From: Lachnospiraceae bacterium UBA2734
GTDB lineage: Bacteria; Bacillota; Clostridia; Lachnospirales; Lachnospiraceae
Length of the DNA stretch: 18,971 nt
Assembly: GCA_002353635.1 (NCBI GenBank)
Contig: DEKA01000007.1
Location: 1 to 18,971 of the forward strand
Direction of reading: 5' to 3'
This document shows positions 14,649-18,971 of this stretch, piece by piece; the stretch's first letter is position 1, and each line of letters starts with the position of its first letter. Below the pieces are notes generated by a model that had not been told where the DNA came from, ran no database searches, and worked only from the letters and a program-made list of their open reading frames with translations. The translations under genes were made by a program, and so were the position numbers.

Positions 14649-14726
14649 CCCGCCCCTCGAAAACTAAATAATTTCGTCTGGTAAACGAGCTTCCCATCCC
14701 AAATTATTGAGTTTTCGAGGGGTGCT
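14649..14726 (+). repeat. Dispersed hairpin repeat, copy B
   Basis: Arms 14653-14675 and 14700-14722 pair at 21 of 23 positions around a 24-nt loop (14676-14699) identical to copy A at 22 of 24 positions. Arm sequences differ from copy A by paired changes that keep base pairing. Just upstream a perfect 8-bp hairpin GCGGAGCG/CGCTCCGC (14625-14640) resembles the GCGGAG hairpin before copy A. Confidence 0.85.
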
Positions 14727-14744
14727 AAAAATTATCAGAATGCA

Positions 14745-14804
14745 AAAATTCCCGGATCCTTCCTCCTGCCAGTGTGCAGGGAAAAGATCCGGGGTTTATT
14801 TTGA
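14745..14804. terminator. Bidirectional terminator between the converging lspA-like and carbamate kinase genes
   Basis: CCCGGATC (14751-14758) pairs with GATCCGGG (14786-14793), with further pairing inside (CCTGC/GCAGG). On the + strand GTTTATTTT follows. On the - strand AATTTTTG follows. A second hairpin, GCCCGCG/CGCGGGC (14819-14825, 14833-14839), lies nearer the carbamate kinase gene. Confidence 0.85.
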
Positions 14805-14880
14805 CTGATGTTCCAGATGCCCGCGTTCAAATCGCGGGCAGCAAACGCTGGTTATTGGCCGCGTGTCGTGTATCTGTATT

Positions 14881-15825
14881 TCAGGCAGTAATGGTCGTGC
14901 CCGCCTTGTCTTCGATGGCATCGCGCACTTTATCCGCTGTCGTGATGATGACGCGGCCGGCGGGATTCTTCTTCAGGAATTCGATGGCGGCATTGATCTT
15001 CGGGAGCATGTCGGAAGCACCAAACTCGCCTGCCTCAATGTATTCGCGGGCCTTGTCTGCGTTCATGCGCGCGATCGGCTCCTGGCTCTCTGTTCCGAAA
15101 TGAAGATAGACATTCGGGACACTGGTGAGAATGATCAGGGCATCCGCCATGAGGTCGCCGGCGAGCTTTCCTGCGATGTCGTCCTTTTCAATGACCGCGG
15201 AGGCACCCTGAAGCTTGCCGTCCTGGACAATGACAGGAATACCGCCGCCGCCGCAGCAGATGACGGCCTGGCCGTTGTCTGTGAGGAGTTTGATGGCGTC
15301 GAGCTCCAGAATCTGGAGGGGCTTGGGCGTTGCGACAACGCGCAGGTATCCCTTTCCCGGCTCTTCAACGACGTAGTTGCCCTTTTTGACCTCGTTGTCG
15401 GCGTCTTCCTTGGACATATAGCGGCCGATCTTCTTTGTGGGAGCATAGAAGGCTTCGTCATAGGGATCTACACTGACCTGTGTCAGAACTGTCGAAACCG
15501 GCGTCGAATTGCCTCTTGAGAGGAGCTCAGCCTTCAGGGAATTCTGGATATCGTATCCAACGTACCCCTGGCTCATTGCTGAGCACACACACATAGGAGC
15601 AGGAGAGTAATCAATATAGATTCTGTGGAGCTCCGTCATCGCCTTGTGAATCATGGAGACCTGAGGACCGTTGCTGTGTGTGATGGTCAGCTGATAACCC
15701 GCCTCAATAAGGCCGGCGAGCGCTTTTGCCGTGATCCGCACGGCGTTCTTCTGCTCATCCATTGTCATTCCGAGTGCGCTGTGGCCGAGCGCAACCACAA
15801 GTTTCTTCTGTCTGGTTTCGGTCAT
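14881..15825 (-). CDS. arcC: Carbamate kinase
   Basis: Transfers phosphate between carbamoyl phosphate and ADP, giving ATP in catabolism of arginine, purines or allantoin. 314 aa, normal length. Amino acid kinase fold: N-terminal LVVALGHSALG, THSNGPQVSMI, CSAMSQGYVGYD, STVLTQVSVDPYDEAFYAPTKKIG, EEPGKGYLRVVATPKP, AVICCGGGGIPVI and the Lys in ASAVIEKDDIAGKLA. The first motif is HS where the textbook form has GN (ALGGNAL); the ALGHxALG form belongs to a known subgroup, so I do not read it as damage. GGGAGG lies 5-6 nt before the start on the minus strand. It stands alone: no arginine deiminase or carbamoyltransferase gene is in the window, so the pathway is unclear. Confidence 0.93.
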   Translation of the reverse strand: MTETRQKKLVVALGHSALGMTMDEQKNAVRITAKALAGLIEAGYQLTITHSNGPQVSMIHKAMTELHRIYIDYSPAPMCVCSAMSQGYVGYDIQNSLKAELLSRGNSTPVSTVLTQVSVDPYDEAFYAPTKKIGRYMSKEDADNEVKKGNYVVEEPGKGYLRVVATPKPLQILELDAIKLLTDNGQAVICCGGGGIPVIVQDGKLQGASAVIEKDDIAGKLAGDLMADALIILTSVPNVYLHFGTESQEPIARMNADKAREYIEAGEFGASDMLPKINAAIEFLKKNPAGRVIITTADKVRDAIEDKAGTTITA

Positions 15826-15991
15826 GGGATCCTCCCTGATGCGGCAGCACGAATAGGAGCTGTCTGCTGAAAATCTTGAAGCATACGTTCAGTTCGCATC
15901 TGAATAAGCAGCATTGCGGGGCGCTGAACAATTGCATATCTCTTATCCGACGCGCGGCAGATGCGCGTGCGCCGGTGCATTTCACCTTTAG

Positions 15992-16020
15992 ATGATACCA
16001 CAGGAAATCCTTCTTTGAAA
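15992..16020 (-). promoter_or_regulatory. Candidate promoter of carbamate kinase
   Basis: On the minus strand TTTCAA (16020-16015), 17-bp spacer, TATCAT (15997-15992). It gives a ~160-nt leader with GC-rich inverted repeats. It is divergent from the cysK promoter, with the two -35 boxes about 50 bp apart. Confidence 0.5.
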
Positions 16021-16068
16021 TGCGGGGAGGGCGGTATTTTCAGAGGGAATGGGATCTGCAGATTGTAG

Positions 16069-16097
16069 TTGACAAGGACAAAATCATAGAGTACTAT
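16069..16097 (+). promoter_or_regulatory. Sigma-A promoter of cysK
   Basis: Consensus TTGACA (16069-16074), 17-bp spacer, TACTAT (16092-16097). Start expected near 16104, giving a ~150-nt leader. Confidence 0.85.
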
Positions 16098-16114
16098 GAT
16101 GACAAAAGAAAAAA

Positions 16115-16131
16115 CCTACTTGAATAGTAGG
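16115..16131 (+). promoter_or_regulatory. Operator-like dyad in the cysK start region
   Basis: Perfect inverted repeat CCTACT-N5-AGTAGG, about 10 nt after the predicted start site. Position and symmetry suit a repressor. A CymR-type Rrf2 regulator of cysteine genes is a guess; no consensus was checked. Confidence 0.45.
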
Positions 16132-16162
16132 AATATAGAGACGGATGTATTTATTTTTGGGG

Positions 16163-16223
16163 TGCCGGCATCGATGCACAGCTGCATGTACGAACTGACT
16201 GTGCGAAGATCAGATGCCGGGCA
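16163..16223 (+). promoter_or_regulatory. Folded leader of cysK
   Basis: Outer stem TGCCGGCATC (16163-16172) with GATGCC-G-GGCA (16213-16223, one bulged G). Inner stem GCACAG/CTGTGC (16176-16181, 16199-16204) with a 17-nt loop. It ends about 20 nt before the ribosome binding site. It does not look like a SAM riboswitch or a T-box. Confidence 0.55.
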
Positions 16224-16255
16224 GCAGGTACAATTCCACAGAAAGGAAGGCAAAA

Positions 16256-17194
16256 ATGGCAAAGATTTATACAAGCGCGCTGCAGCTGATCGGTCACACA
16301 CCGCTCCTGGAGATCACAAATTTTGAGAAGAAGCACGGTGTCACGGATGCAAAGATCCTGGCTAAGCTCGAGTATTTTAATCCGGCAGGATCTGTCAAGG
16401 ACCGCATTGCAGCGGCTATGATCGAGGATGCTGAGAAGAGCGGAAGACTGAAAGAGGGCGGCACCATCATTGAGCCCACTTCCGGCAACACAGGCATCGG
16501 CATTGCTTCTGTAGCAGCAGCTAAGGGATACAGAGCAATCCTTACGCTTCCTGATACCATGAGTGTTGAGAGAAGAAATCTTCTGAAGGCCTATGGCGCT
16601 GAGATCGTTCTCACAGAGGGCGCAAAGGGAATGAAGGGCGCCATTGCGAAGGCGGAGGAACTGCAGAAGTCCATTCCCGGTTCTATTATTCTTGAGCAGT
16701 TTGATAATCCTGCCAACCCGAAGGCACATTATGAGACGACAGGACCGGAGATCTGGGATGACACTGACGGCAAGGTCGATGTTTTCATCGCAGGCGTCGG
16801 CACCGGCGGAACCCTCACAGGTGTCGGCCGCTACCTCAAGGAGAAGAATCCGGCCGTGAAGGTCATTGCCGTAGAGCCGGATACTTCCGCTGTTCTTTCC
16901 GGCGAGAATCCTGGACCGCACAAGATTCAGGGTATCGGCGCAGGCTTTGTTCCTAAGGTTCTTGACACGAAGATCTATGACGGCATTGTCCGCGTTCCGA
17001 ATGAAGCAGCCCTGCACACCGGCAAGGAAATCGCTGTCGAGGAAGGCATTCTCGTGGGTATCAGCTCCGGCGCTGCAGTATGGGCAGCTCTGCAGCTGGC
17101 AAAAGATCCTGCTTACAAGGGAAAGAATATTGTTGCACTTCTTCCTGACTCCGGAGACAGATATCTCTCCACACCGATGTTCTCGGAGGATTGA
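16256..17194 (+). CDS. cysK: Cysteine synthase (O-acetylserine sulfhydrylase)
   Basis: PLP enzyme making cysteine from O-acetylserine and sulfide in the cytoplasm. 312 aa, standard length. ATG 16256 has AAGGAAGG at 16243-16250 and begins the conserved N-terminus (IGHTPLLEI); an upstream in-frame ATG at 16214 lies inside the leader structure. The PLP lysine is Lys48 in NPAGSVKDR. The substrate loop is PTSGNTGIG, the phosphate-binding loop GVGTGGTLTGVG. ISSGAAVWAA and LLPDSGDRYLST complete the fold. CysK rather than cystathionine beta-synthase is favoured by the short length and absence of extra domains. Transcribed alone from a good promoter. Confidence 0.96.
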   Translation: MAKIYTSALQLIGHTPLLEITNFEKKHGVTDAKILAKLEYFNPAGSVKDRIAAAMIEDAEKSGRLKEGGTIIEPTSGNTGIGIASVAAAKGYRAILTLPDTMSVERRNLLKAYGAEIVLTEGAKGMKGAIAKAEELQKSIPGSIILEQFDNPANPKAHYETTGPEIWDDTDGKVDVFIAGVGTGGTLTGVGRYLKEKNPAVKVIAVEPDTSAVLSGENPGPHKIQGIGAGFVPKVLDTKIYDGIVRVPNEAALHTGKEIAVEEGILVGISSGAAVWAALQLAKDPAYKGKNIVALLPDSGDRYLSTPMFSED

Positions 17195-17278
17195 GCTTAT
17201 CCTGATGGATCGGCATCGTCTCCTGGAAGAGGAAGAATGTAAACAATTACAACTTTTCATTCCATTTTGCGGCAGAAG

Positions 17279-17330
17279 TGATAGTATGGACTAAGCGGTG
17301 CACAGCTGCAGCAGCTGTGCACCGTCCATA
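17279..17330 (+). promoter_or_regulatory. Possible extended -10 promoter and 5' hairpin before the MATE gene
   Basis: TG-a-TAGTAT (17279-17287) is an extended -10 candidate without a clear -35. It overlaps a large hairpin: TATGGAC (17285-17291), 5-nt bulge, GGTGCACAGCT (17297-17307), loop GCAGC, AGCTGTGCACC (17313-17323), GTCCATA (17324-17330). The hairpin is perfect apart from the bulge and lacks a T-tract. Upstream lies a small dyad TGTAA-N4-TTACA (17239-17252). Confidence 0.4.
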
Positions 17331-17340
17331 TGATATGAAG

Positions 17341-17397
17341 GCTTCTGTACGCAGCTGGGAATGACATCATTAGCAGTGACAAGAGTCACTCAGAAGC
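17341..17397 (+). promoter_or_regulatory. Riboswitch-like leader element of the MATE gene
   Basis: GCTTCTG (17341-17347) pairs perfectly with CAGAAGC (17391-17397), closing a domain that holds AGTGAC/GTCACT (17375-17380, 17385-17390; loop AAGA) and ~27 unpaired nt. A terminator-like hairpin follows 3 nt later, then the gene: the order aptamer, expression platform, ORF. No known class recognised. Confidence 0.45.
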
Positions 17398-17400
17398 GTT

Positions 17401-17437
17401 AAGGCACAGAGACAAAAGTCCCTGTGCCTTTCCTATT
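17401..17437 (+). terminator. Terminator-like hairpin directly before the MATE gene
   Basis: AAGGCACAG (17401-17409) pairs with CTGTGCCTT (17422-17430); inner GAC/GTC; loop AAAA; then TCCTATT. The tail is only moderately T-rich. It ends about 10 nt before the ribosome binding site, so it suits attenuation of the MATE gene better than cysK termination 200 bp upstream. Confidence 0.5.
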
Positions 17438-17454
17438 GACTGGAAGGTATAGCT

Positions 17455-18825
17455 ATGCACAACACCCGTTCTGCAGTGAAGGATCTGACTGCCGGCAGCC
17501 CCATGCGGCTGATTCTGGGATTTGCTATCCCGCTCTTTGGCGGCATGCTGTTTCAACAGTTCTACAATATGATGGACACGCTCATTGTGGGGAGATTTCT
17601 GGGGGTGCAGGCACTTGCCGGTGTGGGCGCCACGTCTTCTATTAATTTCATGATCATCGGCTTTTGCATGGGCGTGTGCAACGGCTTCGCCATTCCGATT
17701 TCCCAGCAGTTCGGCGCCGGAAGATATGACAAGATGCGCAGATTTTATGCGAACAGCATTTATCTCTCCGCCGTGTTTTCCGTTGTGATGACAGCTGTGG
17801 TGTGCATTCTGTGCAGGCAGATCCTTCAGTGGATGCAGACACCCTCTGACATCATGGGATATGCCTATACCTATATTTTCATCATCTTTCTCGGTATTCC
17901 CGTGACGTATGTATACAACCTCTTTTCAGCTGCGATCAGGGCGCTGGGAGACAGCAGGGCGCCTGTCGTCTTTCTGGTCATTTCTTCTGTATTGAACATT
18001 ATCCTCGATATTGTCTTTATCACGGCCTTTCATCTGGGCGTTGCGGGGGCTGCGGCAGCTACTGTAATCTCGCAGGGCGTATCCGGTGCTCTCAGCATCA
18101 TCCATATCCGCAGGAAGATGCCGCAGCTTCATCTTGGCGCTGAAGATCGGGCTTTCGTCCATTCTTATGCGGAGAAGCTGACGGCAATGGGAATTCCCAT
18201 GGGGCTGCAGTATTCCATCACGGCAATTGGCTCGGTTATCCTTCAGACTTCAGTCAATACGCTCGGCTCCTCTTATGTGGCGGCACTCACAGCAGGAACA
18301 AAGGTCAATGCCTTTTTCGCGACGCCTTTTGATGCCATAGGCTCTACGATGGCGACATACGTCGGACAGAATGCGGGAGCGGGAAAACTTGAACGCATCG
18401 GACAGGGCCTTCGCGCTGCGACGGTGATCGGCGTGCTCTATTCCATCTCTGCCTTTGTCATCCTCTTTTTTACAGGGCGGCAGCTGTGCGGCATCTTTAC
18501 AGGAGAGAGCGCAGGTGATCTTGCTTATCACGGCTGGCAGTATCTCGTGATTGTGAGTGCCTTCTATATTCCGCTTCACTTTGTCAATGCTGTCCGCTTT
18601 CTTATTCAGGGAGTGGGATATCCCGGCACAGCCATCCTCTCTGGTGCTTTCGAGATGGTGGGAAGAGCCGGTGTAGCTCTCTTTCTCGTCCCGCGCATCG
18701 GCTATGTCGGTGCGTGCTTTGCGAGTCCCTGCGCATGGATTCTTGCAGATATTTTCCTGTTCTGCGCATACCGCCTGACCGTGAAGAGACTGTATGCGCT
18801 CAAGGCGGAGAGCGGACGGGCCTGA
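17455..18825 (+). CDS. MATE family multidrug/cation antiporter
   Basis: 456 aa, about twelve transmembrane segments, no signal peptide, the usual size for the MATE (NorM/DinF) superfamily. The family exports organic cations or other small molecules in exchange for Na+ or H+. Typical features: GSPMRLILGFAIPLFGGMLFQQFYNMMDTLIVGRFLG at the N-terminus (split here into helix 1 and the start of helix 2), AIRALGDSRAP after helix 5, the second-half counterpart ATYVGQNAGAGK and FLIQGVGYPG near helix 10. ATG 17455 has GGAAGG 7 nt upstream. The substrate cannot be told. The leader at 17285-17430 suggests RNA-level control. Confidence 0.93.
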   Translation: MHNTRSAVKDLTAGSPMRLILGFAIPLFGGMLFQQFYNMMDTLIVGRFLGVQALAGVGATSSINFMIIGFCMGVCNGFAIPISQQFGAGRYDKMRRFYANSIYLSAVFSVVMTAVVCILCRQILQWMQTPSDIMGYAYTYIFIIFLGIPVTYVYNLFSAAIRALGDSRAPVVFLVISSVLNIILDIVFITAFHLGVAGAAAATVISQGVSGALSIIHIRRKMPQLHLGAEDRAFVHSYAEKLTAMGIPMGLQYSITAIGSVILQTSVNTLGSSYVAALTAGTKVNAFFATPFDAIGSTMATYVGQNAGAGKLERIGQGLRAATVIGVLYSISAFVILFFTGRQLCGIFTGESAGDLAYHGWQYLVIVSAFYIPLHFVNAVRFLIQGVGYPGTAILSGAFEMVGRAGVALFLVPRIGYVGACFASPCAWILADIFLFCAYRLTVKRLYALKAESGRA

Positions 18826-18971
18826 TTCTGACGGTGCATTTCGAAACAAAAGACAGAAGGACGGCAGATCTGATCATGGCCCCGCATTCCGGACAGAACG
18901 GCAGAAGTGTGGCGCCTTGGGAGATTGACAGGCTATGCCGCGCGCAGTAGGATATCACTGTTTCAGACAAC
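18826..18971. other. Window end after the MATE gene
   Basis: 146 bp with no convincing gene, hairpin terminator or promoter. Confidence 0.5.

Noticed and set aside
14819..14839. Sequence resembling a tRNA T-arm (CCGCG-TTCAAAT-CGCGG)
   Set aside because: There is no acceptor, D or anticodon arm on either side; taken as an ordinary hairpin.

Overview
The window reads as chromosomal DNA from a moderately GC-rich member of the Clostridia, most likely Lachnospiraceae. This is inferred from gene content (an ammonium transporter fused to a PII domain, a glutamine synthetase followed by an ANTAR regulator, M3 oligoendopeptidase, phosphoglycerate mutase of the cofactor-independent type), from strong AGGAGG ribosome binding sites and from sigma-A-type promoters with 17-bp spacers. 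All genes are on the + strand except the carbamate kinase gene. I see no prophage, insertion sequence with a transposase, CRISPR array, rRNA or tRNA.

Layout. 1-1106: 3' part of an Amt-PII fusion. 1402-2463: HD-domain hydrolase with an acidic tail. 2464-3018: a 555-bp gene-free, strongly structured spacer. 3019-6441: pyrG, glnA and an ANTAR regulator in one tight operon ended by an intrinsic terminator. 6632-8302: M3 oligoendopeptidase. 8303-8685: a row of hairpins, then the gpmI promoter and a folded leader. 8686-10269: gpmI with a strong terminator. 10270-10602: spacer with a long inverted repeat and a tandem repeat. 10603-14003: a GtrII-like membrane glycosyltransferase and a long form of ClpX. 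14142-14621: LspA-like peptidase. 14881-15825 (minus): carbamate kinase. 16256-17194: cysteine synthase with its own promoter and folded leader. 17455-18825: MATE transporter behind a riboswitch-like leader.

The left third is a nitrogen-assimilation neighbourhood: ammonium uptake and sensing (Amt-PII), glutamine synthesis (GlnA), glutamine use (PyrG) and a probable RNA-binding antiterminator (ANTAR) whose receiver domain has lost its phosphorylation residues. The rest is housekeeping.

The most interesting non-coding observation is a dispersed hairpin repeat present three times (2708-2785 +, 14010-14087 -, 14649-14726 +). Each copy has two 23-nt arms around a 24-nt loop with a conserved sequence. 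Between the two best copies the arms differ by compensatory base-pair changes. Two of the copies bracket the lspA-like gene in opposite orientation. I do not recognise this family.
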